This document shows positions 18,067 through 27,272 of a stretch of 64,000 nucleotides of DNA, piece after piece; positions within the stretch are counted from its first letter, which is position 1, and each line of letters starts with the position of its first letter. This DNA is from Acidobacteriota bacterium (GTDB taxonomy: Bacteria > Acidobacteriota > Terriglobia > Bryobacterales > Bryobacteraceae), in assembly GCA_018268715.1 (NCBI GenBank), contig JAFDVZ010000010.1, forward strand, positions 100,714 through 164,713, given 5' to 3'. A program made the translations under genes and the position numbers. Below the pieces are notes generated by a model. It did no database searches, was not told the DNA's origin, and worked only from the letters and a program-made list of their open reading frames with translations.

Positions 18067-18246
18067 ATGAAGCGCGTCAGGGTCCTGAAGGCGAGGGTCA
18101 TCACGCGGGCGGCTCAGAAGCCGGCGCCCTTGCTCGAACGCATCGCCGACGAGGCGGAGCGGCCGGAGGTCCGGCTCAAGGACCCTGACGACGATCGCCG
18201 GATTCCGATCGAAGATCTGCTACGGGATGACCTCGCCGAAGGCTGA
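18067..18246 (+). CDS. Small hypothetical protein at the operon end
   Basis: A possible 59-residue charged protein opening MKRVRVLKARVITRA. It is Arg/Glu/Asp-rich and probably helical. It begins 6 bases after the CoA-transferase stop and fills the gap before the convergent amidase gene. No clear ribosome site is visible, so translation would depend on coupling. No family is recognised, and it may be spurious. Confidence 0.35.
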   Translation: MKRVRVLKARVITRAAQKPAPLLERIADEAERPEVRLKDPDDDRRIPIEDLLRDDLAEG

Positions 18247-18252
18247 TGGCCG

Positions 18253-19818
18253 CTAGCTGAATTGCACGGTGGGCAGGAACTTCGGCGCGCGCCGAGCCTT
18301 GGTCGCCTGTTCGAAGGCGTAGGCCAACCGGAACAGGACCGGTTCGGACCATTGTCCGGCGAAGAAGGACAGCCCCACCGGCAGGCCATGGACAAGGCCC
18401 ATGGGCACGGTGATGTGGGGATAGCCGGCGATTGCGGCGGGTCCCGTCGCGTCCGCCCCGCCCGAATCGGTGTTCACCCAATCGGTAAGCCAGGCCGGGC
18501 CGGAGGTCGGCGCGACGATCGCGTCAACACGGTGTTTCGTAAGGACGGCGTCGATGCCCTCCTCGCGCGTTCGACGCAGGTTAAGGGCGCGTGCGTCCAG
18601 ATAGGTCTTGTCGGTCAGCGGTCCCTTCGACTCCGCCGTGACCAGGATGTCCTGACCGAAATAGGGCAACTCCTGATCGCGATGCTTCTCGTTGAACTCG
18701 ATGAGATCGCGAATCGACCGGACCGGCGCCGACGGGCCCAGCCCCGCCAGGTAGGCATTCAGACCGGCCTTGAACTCATAGACCAGCACCTGGAATTCGG
18801 CCTCCGAGTATTGGCCGTGCGTGGGAAGATCGGCGGGATCGATCAGTTCGGCGCCCTGCCGCTTCATTTCGGCGAGCGCCTGCTCAAACAGACTGTCGAC
18901 GCGGGGGTGCGCCCCCATGAACTTGCGTGCGACGCCGAGCCGGGCGCCGCGCAGACCCTTGGGGTCGAGGAATCGCGTATAGTCGCGGCGTCGCCCATCC
19001 GCCTCGCCCGTGGCGGAGTCGTTCGAATCGCTGCCGGCGAGCGCCGTCAGCAGCGTGGCCGCATCCCGAACGCTGCGCGCCATCGGGCCCGCCGTATCCT
19101 GAGTGTGGGAGATCGGTATGATGCCGGAACGGCTAACCAGGCCGACCGTCGGCTTCACCCCAACCAGCCCGCTCATCGCCGAGGGCGAGATGATCGAGCC
19201 GTCGGTCTCCGTGCCCACCGCCACCGCGCACAGATTCGCGGCCACCGCCGCGCCCGATCCGGAGCTGGAACCGGATGGATTGCGGTCGAGCGCATAGGGA
19301 AGGCGGGTTTGCCCTCCCCGCCCGCTCCAGCCGCTCACCGAACGGCGGGACCGGAAGTTGGCCCACTCGCTGAGGTTGGTCTTGCCCAGAATCACCGCGC
19401 CGGCCGCGCGCAATCGCTCCGCCACGTGCGCATCGCGACGCGCAACGGAGCCGGCCAGCGCCAGGGAGCCGGCGCTGGTGCGCATGCGATCGTGCGTGTC
19501 GATATTGTCCTTGATGAGGACCGGCACGCCGTGCAGCGGCCCCCGGGCGCCCTTCGCCTTGAACTCCGCGTCAAGCGCCGAGGCGATAGACAACGCGTCG
19601 GGATTCAACTCAATGACGGCGTTGATGGCTGGCCCCTGCTTGTCGATGGCGTGGATGCGGTCGAGGTACAGTTGCGCAAGTGAATGCGCCGTGAAGCGCC
19701 CCGATTTGAGGCCACTCTGAAGCTGGTCGAGCCCGATCTCGTCCAGCTCGAAGGGCGACGGAGCGGCGGCGCGCGCCGCAACGCCAGCGCCGCCTGCCAG
19801 GAACGAACGCCGGCGCAT
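18253..19818 (-). CDS. Exported amidase (amidase-signature family)
   Basis: A 521-residue amidase-signature hydrolase with a Tat-like signal (MRRRSFLAGG). The Ser-cisSer-Lys triad is in place: Lys in PVLIKDNIDT, the cis-Ser in the glycine/serine loop NPSGSSSGSG, and the nucleophile Ser in GTETDGSI. It probably hydrolyses amides outside the cytoplasm. The substrate cannot be told from sequence, and GatA is unlikely because the protein is exported. It is convergent with the propionate operon, and the ferredoxin gene lies 6 bases upstream on the same strand. Confidence 0.88.
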   Translation of the reverse strand: MRRRSFLAGGAGVAARAAAPSPFELDEIGLDQLQSGLKSGRFTAHSLAQLYLDRIHAIDKQGPAINAVIELNPDALSIASALDAEFKAKGARGPLHGVPVLIKDNIDTHDRMRTSAGSLALAGSVARRDAHVAERLRAAGAVILGKTNLSEWANFRSRRSVSGWSGRGGQTRLPYALDRNPSGSSSGSGAAVAANLCAVAVGTETDGSIISPSAMSGLVGVKPTVGLVSRSGIIPISHTQDTAGPMARSVRDAATLLTALAGSDSNDSATGEADGRRRDYTRFLDPKGLRGARLGVARKFMGAHPRVDSLFEQALAEMKRQGAELIDPADLPTHGQYSEAEFQVLVYEFKAGLNAYLAGLGPSAPVRSIRDLIEFNEKHRDQELPYFGQDILVTAESKGPLTDKTYLDARALNLRRTREEGIDAVLTKHRVDAIVAPTSGPAWLTDWVNTDSGGADATGPAAIAGYPHITVPMGLVHGLPVGLSFFAGQWSEPVLFRLAYAFEQATKARRAPKFLPTVQFS

Positions 19819-19824
19819 CGGCCC

Positions 19825-20214
19825 CTAGCGCTTCCCCGCCGGAATGGCGTCGCCGAGGTTCATCGATCCGCCGCCCTCGCTCACGTAGTTGCGATTCCAG
19901 GAGGGGATCTCCACGGTGACGTCGCCCGTCACCACGCACTGGCATCCCAGCCGCGAGTTCAGCGTCAGGTCGGCGGCCATGTCCAGCCGGTCCGCTTCAT
20001 CGTCGTCGATGGGCGAAAGGTTCGCGGCCCCGTCCTTCACGTGAACGTGGCAGGTGGTGCAGGCGCAGTTGCCCCCGCAGGCGTGTTCGAGATGCAAACC
20101 GAAATTCAGCGCGATATCGAGCAGGGATTCGGGCTTGCCGTGTTCGCTGTAGGGCAGTTGGCCGGATTCGAACTCGACGGTCTTCCCGTAGTTGACGAAA
20201 GTTACCTTGGGCAC
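19825..20214 (-). CDS. 2Fe-2S ferredoxin, adrenodoxin/ISC type
   Basis: A 129-residue plant/adrenodoxin-type ferredoxin. Cluster cysteines are at 46, 52 and 55 (CGGNCACTTC, with an extra Cys at 50) and 91 (RLGCQCVV), the spacing of ISC-type Fdx. The N-terminus carries an extended loop (about 15-28) and there is a Gly-rich C-terminal tail of about 20 residues beyond the fold. It is a soluble electron carrier, possibly for Fe-S assembly or a monooxygenase. No isc genes are adjacent. It is divergent from the membrane protein gene. Confidence 0.88.
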   Translation of the reverse strand: MPKVTFVNYGKTVEFESGQLPYSEHGKPESLLDIALNFGLHLEHACGGNCACTTCHVHVKDGAANLSPIDDDEADRLDMAADLTLNSRLGCQCVVTGDVTVEIPSWNRNYVSEGGGSMNLGDAIPAGKR

Positions 20215-20270
20215 AACTCCATTGTACCGGGCGAATGTTGTAACATCCGTTCAAGACACCCGAATCCGAT

Positions 20271-20966
20271 ATGACCAACCGCACTCACATCCTGCTCTGC
20301 GTCTGCTTGCTTGTCGTACTGGCCGGACTGGGGGTCGGAATGCGCGCGCTCTTCCCCGAGCGCATTGACCTGCCCTTTGACACCACTTCCACCATCCTGG
20401 CCGCCGAATTTTCCGAGACGCCGGAGGAGTTTGGCGCCGTGATCGGCGTCGACCGCCGCTACGCCGAGTCGCTGAAGCTCCAGCAATACCTCGACTTCCC
20501 GTTCATCGTCTGCTACGTGGCGCTATTCGCACTTCTGGCCTATGCGATGCGCGCCTACGACGTGCCCGCCGCCCGCTGGGTGGCCTGGCTCGCCATTGGC
20601 GCCGCGGTGGCGGCCGGAGTGTTCGACATCCTCGAAAACCTGACCATTCTCCGTGGCATTTCAAGCACCGCGCAACTTCTGCACATCCGGCGGTATTCCC
20701 TGCCCAAGTGGGGACTCGCCTTCCTGGTGATGTTCCTTGAATCGGGCGTGTTCTTCTTCTGGCCCCGGCTGAATCTCTGGTTCCGGCTGGGGGCGGTGGT
20801 CACCGGCGGATTGTGGCTCGCGGCGGGCGCGAGCGGCCTGCTGTTTGCCAGTCTCGCCTCGGTGATCGATATTCCGTGGTCGGTGGCGTGGTTGAGTTGG
20901 GGCATCGGCGCGGCGCTCGTGTTCCTCGCGGCCATCGCCGTTCGCGACCGGCTCAACAAAGTCTGA
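20271..20966 (+). CDS. Integral membrane protein of unknown function
   Basis: A 231-residue protein with about six hydrophobic segments (near 7-25, 75-95, 105-122, 147-165, 172-195 and 202-222). The first loop is about 45 residues and probably faces outward. No conserved catalytic motif is recognised. It precedes a lipoprotein gene by 40 bases on the same strand. It could be a quinol-associated or sensory membrane protein, but nothing in the sequence decides this. Confidence 0.7.
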   Translation: MTNRTHILLCVCLLVVLAGLGVGMRALFPERIDLPFDTTSTILAAEFSETPEEFGAVIGVDRRYAESLKLQQYLDFPFIVCYVALFALLAYAMRAYDVPAARWVAWLAIGAAVAAGVFDILENLTILRGISSTAQLLHIRRYSLPKWGLAFLVMFLESGVFFFWPRLNLWFRLGAVVTGGLWLAAGASGLLFASLASVIDIPWSVAWLSWGIGAALVFLAAIAVRDRLNKV

Positions 20967-21006
20967 AGCGGGCAATGAGGTCTCGGGATAACGTACGCTG
21001 GTAGGG

Positions 21007-21456
21007 ATGCGTGTCCTGTTCATTGCGGCGCTCTGTCTCGCGCTCGCCGCCTGTTCCAGCTCCTCCGATCCCGTGCGCGACTTCAACGCGAGGGAAGTCA
21101 CGCTGCCCGACGGCGCGGTGATCACGGTGGAGGTGATGACACACCCCACCGACATGAGCCGTGGCATGATGTTCCGGGATTCGCTCGCTCCCAACCGCGG
21201 GATGCTGTTCATCCATGGTTCGGCGAATCGCTACCCATACTGGATGTATCAGGTTAAGATTCCGCTCGACATGATCTGGATGGACCCGAACCGGCGCGTG
21301 GTGGAGATCTCGGCCAACACGCCGCCCTGCGAATCGAAATCCGCGACCGCCTGCCCCAATTACGGTGGCCACGAACCGGCGCAGTACGTGCTGGAAATCA
21401 ACGGCGGGCACGCCGCCAAACACGGCGTCCAGGTTGGGAGTTACCTCAGCTTCTAA
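21007..21456 (+). CDS. DUF192 family lipoprotein
   Basis: A 149-residue protein with a lipobox (LAAC, Cys16) and one DUF192 domain. Visible signatures are [38 protein letters not shown] and a terminal [12 protein letters not shown]192 is a small beta-barrel of unknown biochemical role, frequently a secreted single-domain protein. The lipid anchor is inferred. It lies immediately upstream of larB, but no functional link is known. Confidence 0.85.
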   Translation: MRVLFIAALCLALAACSSSSDPVRDFNAREVTLPDGAVITVEVMTHPTDMSRGMMFRDSLAPNRGMLFIHGSANRYPYWMYQVKIPLDMIWMDPNRRVVEISANTPPCESKSATACPNYGGHEPAQYVLEINGGHAAKHGVQVGSYLSF

Positions 21457-21469
21457 GGCGTTTCAGAAA

Positions 21470-22216
21470 ATGGATCAGAACCAACTACGCTCCTTGCTTG
21501 AGCAGGTGCGGCACGGGGCGGTGGATGTGGACGCCGCGCTCGACCGCTTGCGTCACCTTCCCTTCGAAGACCTGGGTTTCGCCAAGGTCGACCACCATCG
21601 CGCCTTGCGCCACGGCATGCCGGAGGTGATCTTCGGCAAGGGCAAAACCCCGGAGCAGATTGAACAGATCGCCGCGCACCTGTTGGCGCGGGCGAGCAAC
21701 GTGCTGGTGACCCGCGCCCCGGCCGAAGCGGTGGCGCGTATTAAAGCCTCCGCCCCGGACGCCGAGTACTTTCCGTTATCGGGCGCCATCCGCGTCTGGC
21801 GCGACCGCACCATCCACGGCAAGGGAACGCTCGCCGTGGTGTGCGCCGGAACCAGCGACATCCCGGTGGCCGAGGAGGCCCAAGTCACCGCCGAGGTGAT
21901 GGGCAACACCGTGGAGGTGATTCACGACGTGGGCGTGGCCGGCATCCACCGCCTGATGAACAACCGCGAGCGCCTGACGCAGGCGCGCGTCATCGTGGTG
22001 TGCGCGGGCATGGAGGGAGCGCTGCCGAGCGCGGTGGGCGGCCTGGTGTCCTGCCCGGTCATCGCCGTGCCCACCAGCGTCGGCTATGGCGCGAGCTTTC
22101 AGGGTCTGGCGGCCTTGCTGGGCATGTTGAACAGCTGCGCGAGCAACGTGACGGTGGTGAATATCGACAACGGCTTCGGCGGCGGCTACGTGGCCAGCCT
22201 GATTAACCGGCTGTAA
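21470..22216 (+). CDS. larB: Nickel-pincer cofactor biosynthesis protein LarB
   Basis: A 248-residue protein of the LarB family, which carboxylates and hydrolyses nicotinic acid adenine dinucleotide as the first step to the nickel-pincer nucleotide of LarA-type racemases. The C-terminal PurE/AIR-carboxylase-like domain shows [38 protein letters not shown] and [11 protein letters not shown]. The frame runs upstream into the DUF192 gene, but the ATG giving [16 protein letters not shown] is the family-like start and sits 14 bases after the previous stop. larC, larE and larA are not in the window. Confidence 0.9.
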   Translation: MDQNQLRSLLEQVRHGAVDVDAALDRLRHLPFEDLGFAKVDHHRALRHGMPEVIFGKGKTPEQIEQIAAHLLARASNVLVTRAPAEAVARIKASAPDAEYFPLSGAIRVWRDRTIHGKGTLAVVCAGTSDIPVAEEAQVTAEVMGNTVEVIHDVGVAGIHRLMNNRERLTQARVIVVCAGMEGALPSAVGGLVSCPVIAVPTSVGYGASFQGLAALLGMLNSCASNVTVVNIDNGFGGGYVASLINRL

Positions 22217-22267
22217 CGGAAAGCGGGCGAGAAAGCGGGGCCGCTCAAAGGTTATCCTGGAAGCATA

Positions 22268-23020
22268 ATGAGAAAGCCGGTCATGGCGGGTAACTGGAAG
22301 ATGTACAAGAATCCCAGCGAAACCGCCGCATTCTTCAGTTCATTTAATGCTCTTGTCGCGCAGGCCAGTCACTGCGAAATCGTCATTTGCCCTCCTTTTG
22401 TGAATGTTCCCACCGCCGTGGACGCCACCAAGGGGTCGAACGTCGAAATTGGCGCCCAGAACCTGTATTGGGTCAAGGAAGGCGCATTCACGGGAGAAGT
22501 CTCCGCCCCGATGATTCAGGCGACCGGCGCGCAGTGGGTCATCATCGGCCATAGCGAACGCCGCCAGTATTTCGGCGAGACCGACGAATCGGTGTACAAG
22601 AAGACCGTCGCCGCTCTCGAGGCCGGGCTGAAGCCGATCGTCTGCGTCGGCGAACTCCTGTCCCAGCGCGAATCCGGCGCCACGGCCGAGGTCCTGAAGG
22701 GTCAATTCACGGGCGGCCTCGCTCCCCTGACCCCCGAGCAGTTCGCCAAGGTCGTCATCGCCTATGAGCCCGTGTGGGCCATCGGCACCGGCAAAACCGC
22801 CACTCCCGAAATCGCCGCGGACGCCCACATCGTGCTGCGCGGCGCGGTTCGTGAGAAGTTCGGCGACGCGGCGGCCGACGCCGTGCGCATCCTCTACGGC
22901 GGCAGCGTGAAGCCCGACAACGTCAAGTCGCTGATGGCCAAGCCGGATATCGACGGAGTCCTGGTTGGCGGCGCCAGCCTCGATCCGAAGGGTTTCTCCA
23001 ATATCGTCAATTTCCTCTAA
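22268..23020 (+). CDS. tpiA: Triose-phosphate isomerase
   Basis: A 250-residue TIM barrel interconverting dihydroxyacetone phosphate and glyceraldehyde 3-phosphate. It has all hallmark motifs: GNWKMYK with the substrate Lys near residue 13, GHSERRQYF with the catalytic His, YEPVWAIGTGK with the catalytic Glu and the flexible loop, and GGSVKPDN with GVLVGGASL for phosphate binding. Length is standard. The next gene begins directly after its stop. Confidence 0.97.
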   Translation: MRKPVMAGNWKMYKNPSETAAFFSSFNALVAQASHCEIVICPPFVNVPTAVDATKGSNVEIGAQNLYWVKEGAFTGEVSAPMIQATGAQWVIIGHSERRQYFGETDESVYKKTVAALEAGLKPIVCVGELLSQRESGATAEVLKGQFTGGLAPLTPEQFAKVVIAYEPVWAIGTGKTATPEIAADAHIVLRGAVREKFGDAAADAVRILYGGSVKPDNVKSLMAKPDIDGVLVGGASLDPKGFSNIVNFL

Positions 23021-24460
23021 ATGCGGCCCGGCGGTCTCTGGCGCGTCATTCTTCTTGCGGCGGCGGCGTTTATCGCCGTCGCCGCTGAACAGCCGAAGAA
23101 GGAGGCCCCGCGCCTTCCCGCCGATCTCGAGCCGGTATTCGGCATCGCCCTCGCCGCGCCGCCGGAGTTCGCCGCCAGCGCTCTGCTTCGCCTGAACGCC
23201 CGGGTTCCCGACAAACTGCTTCGGCGCGACCTGATTGAGATGGCTTTCAATCTGGCCGCGAAAGGACAGAATCCGGTGCGGCTGGTTGCTGTTCCCGGCG
23301 CCGAAGTGGACACCCGATCGGGCTCCCTGTCGAACGCCCTGCGGCTACGCTTGGATGTCCTCTCGTTGCAGACCGCGGCGGTTCGGGAAATGCTTGCGGT
23401 TGATCCGGTCCGGGCCAGGGAGATGTTCACTCGGATTGTCCGGCCGGGGATCGGGGTGCTGTCGTGCGGCGACAGCCTGGTTCCGGATCAAGGCTCCTAC
23501 TTTGAGGCGTTCGCCGCGGTGGTCCATTCAGGGTTCACGCCAACCGAGCGGTCCAAGGGCGAGCATTACGCTTTCGCGCAGGGCGTTTTAGGCGGAGTTT
23601 CGTCGGTCGCCGAACTCGCGCCCGCCGCAAACGCGGTAGCCTCATTCGATTTTCCCCGCGAGTACTTCGAGATTATCCTCGGGGTTCTCACCGCGAAATT
23701 TGAAAGCGTCCCTCGGGATAACCGGGCCTTTCAGTTCTATTCGAGCGATATCGAACGGGCGGTGGAGGCGCTGGCGGGACGGGTTGCGCAATTGAAGGCG
23801 GATCGTAGCGCCCTCGCCGAGAACTACCGGAAATTCCTGGTCACCCAACTCCAGGCGCCCCGCTGCGGCGGCGCCGACCCCATGGTCGACTTCCTGGTCG
23901 GCTCCCCGGAGGTCCCCCTGTTTGGCGATGCGATCCGTGGAGACCTGGCGCCCCTCTCTCCGGCGGAGCGCACCCCCGAGAGCGCCGGCGGCAAAATGGA
24001 GCTGGTCCGCTACTGGCAATCGGGTTCATCCAAGCGGATCTTCGACGCCTGTCTCCTGTTGCGGCGCGGCCCCTCGGGAATCGCGTTCAGCGAGGCGGAT
24101 CGGCGCTCTTCGGAATGGTCGCGCCAATTGACCGACTTTCTCTCCATGTTGGCCAACTGGGACGCCCGCGACGAATCCTCGGACGCCGACTTTCATAACG
24201 AGAAATCCACGGTGTACCAGGCCCTGCTGGAACTCGCGCCGCCGGGCGACCTGGCGGACCGCGTCATGCAAAGCTACGTCGACTTTCTGAAGAATTCGCC
24301 CCTCGCCCAGCAGAACACGGTGGAATGGTTCGCGCCCGCGCGTGCAACGGTGGCCCGCATTCGGCCCGGACATCCGGAACAGGCGGCTCGCCTGCTCGCG
24401 TCCTTCCGCGCCTCGGGTAACATCGTGCTGATGCTCGAGGCTATGCTCGGGTCTATCTAA
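23021..24460 (+). CDS. Secreted hypothetical protein, helical
   Basis: A 479-residue protein with a signal peptide (about 1-22, ending AVAAEQ). It has a largely alpha-helical body with many Ala, Leu and Arg residues and no recognisable catalytic motif. It starts immediately after the tpiA stop, so the two are probably co-transcribed. Similar long helical exported proteins of unknown role occur in Acidobacteriota. No function is assigned. Confidence 0.7.
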   Translation: MRPGGLWRVILLAAAAFIAVAAEQPKKEAPRLPADLEPVFGIALAAPPEFAASALLRLNARVPDKLLRRDLIEMAFNLAAKGQNPVRLVAVPGAEVDTRSGSLSNALRLRLDVLSLQTAAVREMLAVDPVRAREMFTRIVRPGIGVLSCGDSLVPDQGSYFEAFAAVVHSGFTPTERSKGEHYAFAQGVLGGVSSVAELAPAANAVASFDFPREYFEIILGVLTAKFESVPRDNRAFQFYSSDIERAVEALAGRVAQLKADRSALAENYRKFLVTQLQAPRCGGADPMVDFLVGSPEVPLFGDAIRGDLAPLSPAERTPESAGGKMELVRYWQSGSSKRIFDACLLLRRGPSGIAFSEADRRSSEWSRQLTDFLSMLANWDARDESSDADFHNEKSTVYQALLELAPPGDLADRVMQSYVDFLKNSPLAQQNTVEWFAPARATVARIRPGHPEQAARLLASFRASGNIVLMLEAMLGSI

Positions 24461-24513
24461 CCTCCTCTAATACCCCACACCAGCTGGACGATAAGAACGC
24501 TGGGAGCGTCATC

Positions 24514-25422
24514 GTGTCTCTGGCCCTGGACCTGGATACCTATCGCAGCGTGCTCGAAAGCCTCTTCACAGGGGTTTACATCGTCGATCGCGAGCAACGC
24601 ATCGCATTCTGGAACGACGGAGCCGAGAAGATCACCGGCTATCTCCGTCATGAGGTTCTCGGACGTTCGTGTTTCGACGACCTGCTGATGCACTGCGACT
24701 CCGAGTTGAACCTGCTCTGCGGAACCAGTTGTCCCCTGCTCGGCTCCATATTCGATGGGACGCCGCGACAGGCGGACGTCCTGCTGAGACACAAGGATGG
24801 CCAGCGGGTGCCCGTACGGGTGAGGTCCATTCCGATTCGGGACTCGAGAGGGCAAATTGTCGGAGCGGCGGAGAGCTTTGAAGAGAGGATCCTGCTGCCG
24901 GAAGGCGAACTCCAGCCAAACTGTCACGCCGTTCACGATCAGTTGGACCGCAACACCGGCGTGCTCGACCGTCACTCGCTGCAATCGCATTTGGCGGCCG
25001 CGCTGCTCGATTTCAATCAGTACCACGTCCCGACAGGAGTATTGCACTTCGCCGCGGACAAGTTGGATGCTTTCCGCGAGTCGCATGGAGCGCGGGCTGC
25101 GGAAACCATTGTCGCGGTGGTGGCGCACACCCTGGCCCGCAACGTCCACCATGGCGACCTGGTGGGGAGGTGGAATCTGAACCGTCTCAGCGTGATCGTT
25201 TCGCGATGTCCCACTGCAGATCTGGGAAAAACGGCCGAGAAGTTGAGAAAGATCGTGGGACTGGCGGCGATTCCGTGGTGGGGGGATCGCATTGCGCCGA
25301 CCGTGTCAGTCGGAGCCACTGAGGTTCGTGACGCGGACACCGCCGAGGATTTGATGCAAAGAGCAGAGGAAGGCGTTCTAAGGAGTCTGTCCGAAGGAGG
25401 CAACCGGGTGACCGTACTCTAG
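24514..25422 (+). CDS. PAS sensor with degenerate GGDEF domain
   Basis: A 302-residue protein. The PAS domain (about 8-125) has a cysteine-bearing loop (Cys61, 69 and 73) of the kind seen in PAS proteins fused to diguanylate cyclases. The second half (about 145-302) has the GGDEF fold, with VGRW followed by NLNRL (221-225) where GGDEF should be, so cyclase activity is not expected. The protein may bind c-di-GMP or GTP, or act by protein contact. It starts with GTG after GGGAG and lies directly upstream of motA-motB, which suggests a role in motility control. Confidence 0.8.
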   Translation: MSLALDLDTYRSVLESLFTGVYIVDREQRIAFWNDGAEKITGYLRHEVLGRSCFDDLLMHCDSELNLLCGTSCPLLGSIFDGTPRQADVLLRHKDGQRVPVRVRSIPIRDSRGQIVGAAESFEERILLPEGELQPNCHAVHDQLDRNTGVLDRHSLQSHLAAALLDFNQYHVPTGVLHFAADKLDAFRESHGARAAETIVAVVAHTLARNVHHGDLVGRWNLNRLSVIVSRCPTADLGKTAEKLRKIVGLAAIPWWGDRIAPTVSVGATEVRDADTAEDLMQRAEEGVLRSLSEGGNRVTVL

Positions 25423-25446
25423 GTTGCTTTGGCCCAAGGATCAATC

Positions 25447-26301
25447 ATGTTTGCAATTATCGGAATTCTGGTAGTATTTGGCGCAGTCATCGGCGGTTAC
25501 CTGATGGAGCACGGTAACCTCAAGGTGCTGATCCAGCCAGCCGAACTGGTGATTATCGGAGGCGCCGCGATCGGCACCGTCCTGATTGGGAATCCGCCGT
25601 ACATTCTCAGCAAGATCATCAAAGGCATCACCGGTGTATTTGGCGGCTCAAAGTACAGCCAAGCCCGGTATCTCGAGACGTTGAAGATGATGTACGAACT
25701 GTTCAGCCGCGCCCGAAAGGACGGACTGGCGGCGGTGGAAGCCGATGTCGAGAATCCCGAACAGAGCAAAGTCCTGTCCGCCTATCCCAATATCATCAAG
25801 GACCACCACGTGCGTGACTTCATCTGCGATACGGTGCGCACGGCCGCCAGCGGCGGCGTGGACCCCTTTGACCTGGACACGATGATGGAGACCGACATGG
25901 ACGTCCATCATCACGGCGAAGAAGCCCCCTGCGGCGCGCTGAACACCATGGCGGACTCGTTGCCGGGTCTGGGAATCGTGGCGGCCGTTTTGGGCGTCGT
26001 CATCACGATGGGCGCGTTGGGCGGTCCTCCCGAGGAGATTGGACACAAGGTCGCGGCGGCGTTGGTTGGAACATTCCTGGGCATTCTGTTGTGTTACGGC
26101 CTGCTGGGACCGATCGCGGCCAACATGCAGAAGGCCGCGGGCGACGAGCACGCCTACTACCAGGTGCTGAGGGTTTGCATCAACGCCTTTGTGAAGGGCG
26201 TGTCCCCGGTGCTGGCGGTGGAAATGGGGCGTCGCGCCATTCCTGGCCATGTGCGTCCCGGATTCAAGGAATCCGAAGCAGCGGTCCGCGGTAAGAAGTA
26301 G
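25447..26301 (+). CDS. motA: Flagellar motor stator protein MotA
   Basis: A 284-residue stator subunit with four membrane segments and a large cytoplasmic loop between the second and third. The opening MFAIIGILVVFGAVIGGYLMEHG and the QPAELVIIGGAAIG segment match the E. coli MotA class. The frame has an upstream TTG, but AAGGA spaced 6 bases before the ATG at 25447 gives the standard N-terminus. The conserved prolines and charged residues that work on the rotor are expected in the loop and before segment four. It is paired with motB 11 bases downstream; no other flagellar gene is in the window. Confidence 0.92.
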   Translation: MFAIIGILVVFGAVIGGYLMEHGNLKVLIQPAELVIIGGAAIGTVLIGNPPYILSKIIKGITGVFGGSKYSQARYLETLKMMYELFSRARKDGLAAVEADVENPEQSKVLSAYPNIIKDHHVRDFICDTVRTAASGGVDPFDLDTMMETDMDVHHHGEEAPCGALNTMADSLPGLGIVAAVLGVVITMGALGGPPEEIGHKVAAALVGTFLGILLCYGLLGPIAANMQKAAGDEHAYYQVLRVCINAFVKGVSPVLAVEMGRRAIPGHVRPGFKESEAAVRGKK

Positions 26302-26312
26302 CGGGCGGGCAT

Positions 26313-27272
26313 ATGGCTGAGACCCGTCCGATTATCGTCATCAAAAAGAAGGGTGGCCACGCCGGCCACCACGGCGGGGCCTGGAAGGTGGCCTACGCCG
26401 ACTTCGTCACGGCCATGATGGCGTTGTTCATCGTGCTGTGGCTGCTGAATAGCAGCAAGCAGGTTCGCGAAGCCGTGGGCGGCTACTTCAAAGATCCCAC
26501 CGGTAAGTCGAAGAAGGTCGGCAATGGGCAGAACGGTTCGGGCGACAACTTCATGCTGTCGAAAGACAACATGGACGCGCTCAAGGACGAGTTGCAGCGG
26601 TCGATCCACAAGATGACCAGCGTGGACGACCTGAAGGACCAGGTCCAGATGACCGTCACCAGCGAGGGACTTCGCATTGAGCTGCTGGAGTCCGAGGTCG
26701 GCACCTTCTTTCAGAGCGGCAAGAGCATCCCAAGCGACGGCGGCAAGGAGATTCTGGTGAAACTCGCCGGCGAATTGGGGAAACTGCCGAACAAGATCTT
26801 CATCGAGGGGCACACCGACTCCAAGCCCTTCGCCAAGGACGGTGGGTACAGTAACTGGGAGCTGTCGGCCGATCGCGCCAATTCGGTTCGCCGCCTGATG
26901 CAGGAGAGCGGGCTCGGGGCACAACAGGTCAGCCAGGTCAGAGGCTTCGCCGACCAGATGCTGCGCAAGCCGGAGGCCCCGCTCGACGCCTCCAACCGCC
27001 GCATTTCCCTGATTGTTCAACATCAGGTGGCGCCGGACAGCGAGGAGAAAGAAGGAGAGGGCGCCGAAGGGGAGAAGACCGGGCACGGCGAAGGCGAGAA
27101 GAAAGCGGAACACGCTGAAGCCAAGAAGCCCGAGCATGGCGAGGCAAAGGCTGAAAAGCCGGCGGAGCACGAAAGCAAACCGGCCAAGGAGGAGAAGCCT
27201 GCCAAAGAAAGCAAACCTCCCGCCGCGAAACAGGAAAAGCCGTCACCGAAGGGCAAGGCCAAGCACGGCTAG
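26313..27272 (+). CDS. motB: Flagellar motor stator protein MotB with long charged tail
   Basis: A 319-residue stator subunit. A short cytoplasmic N-terminus with a Lys/His/Gly patch leads to one membrane helix (about 27-46) bearing the ion-binding Asp30 in VAYADFVTAMMA. A periplasmic OmpA-like peptidoglycan-binding domain follows (about 130-235, with EGHTDSKPF and NRRISLIV). Unusually, about 80 residues follow, made almost only of Glu, Lys, Ala, Pro, His and Gly in short repeats. The tail is absent from standard MotB and may interact with the wall or with metal ions. It overlaps the convergent glycosylase gene by 4 bases. Confidence 0.93.
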   Translation: MAETRPIIVIKKKGGHAGHHGGAWKVAYADFVTAMMALFIVLWLLNSSKQVREAVGGYFKDPTGKSKKVGNGQNGSGDNFMLSKDNMDALKDELQRSIHKMTSVDDLKDQVQMTVTSEGLRIELLESEVGTFFQSGKSIPSDGGKEILVKLAGELGKLPNKIFIEGHTDSKPFAKDGGYSNWELSADRANSVRRLMQESGLGAQQVSQVRGFADQMLRKPEAPLDASNRRISLIVQHQVAPDSEEKEGEGAEGEKTGHGEGEKKAEHAEAKKPEHGEAKAEKPAEHESKPAKEEKPAKESKPPAAKQEKPSPKGKAKHG

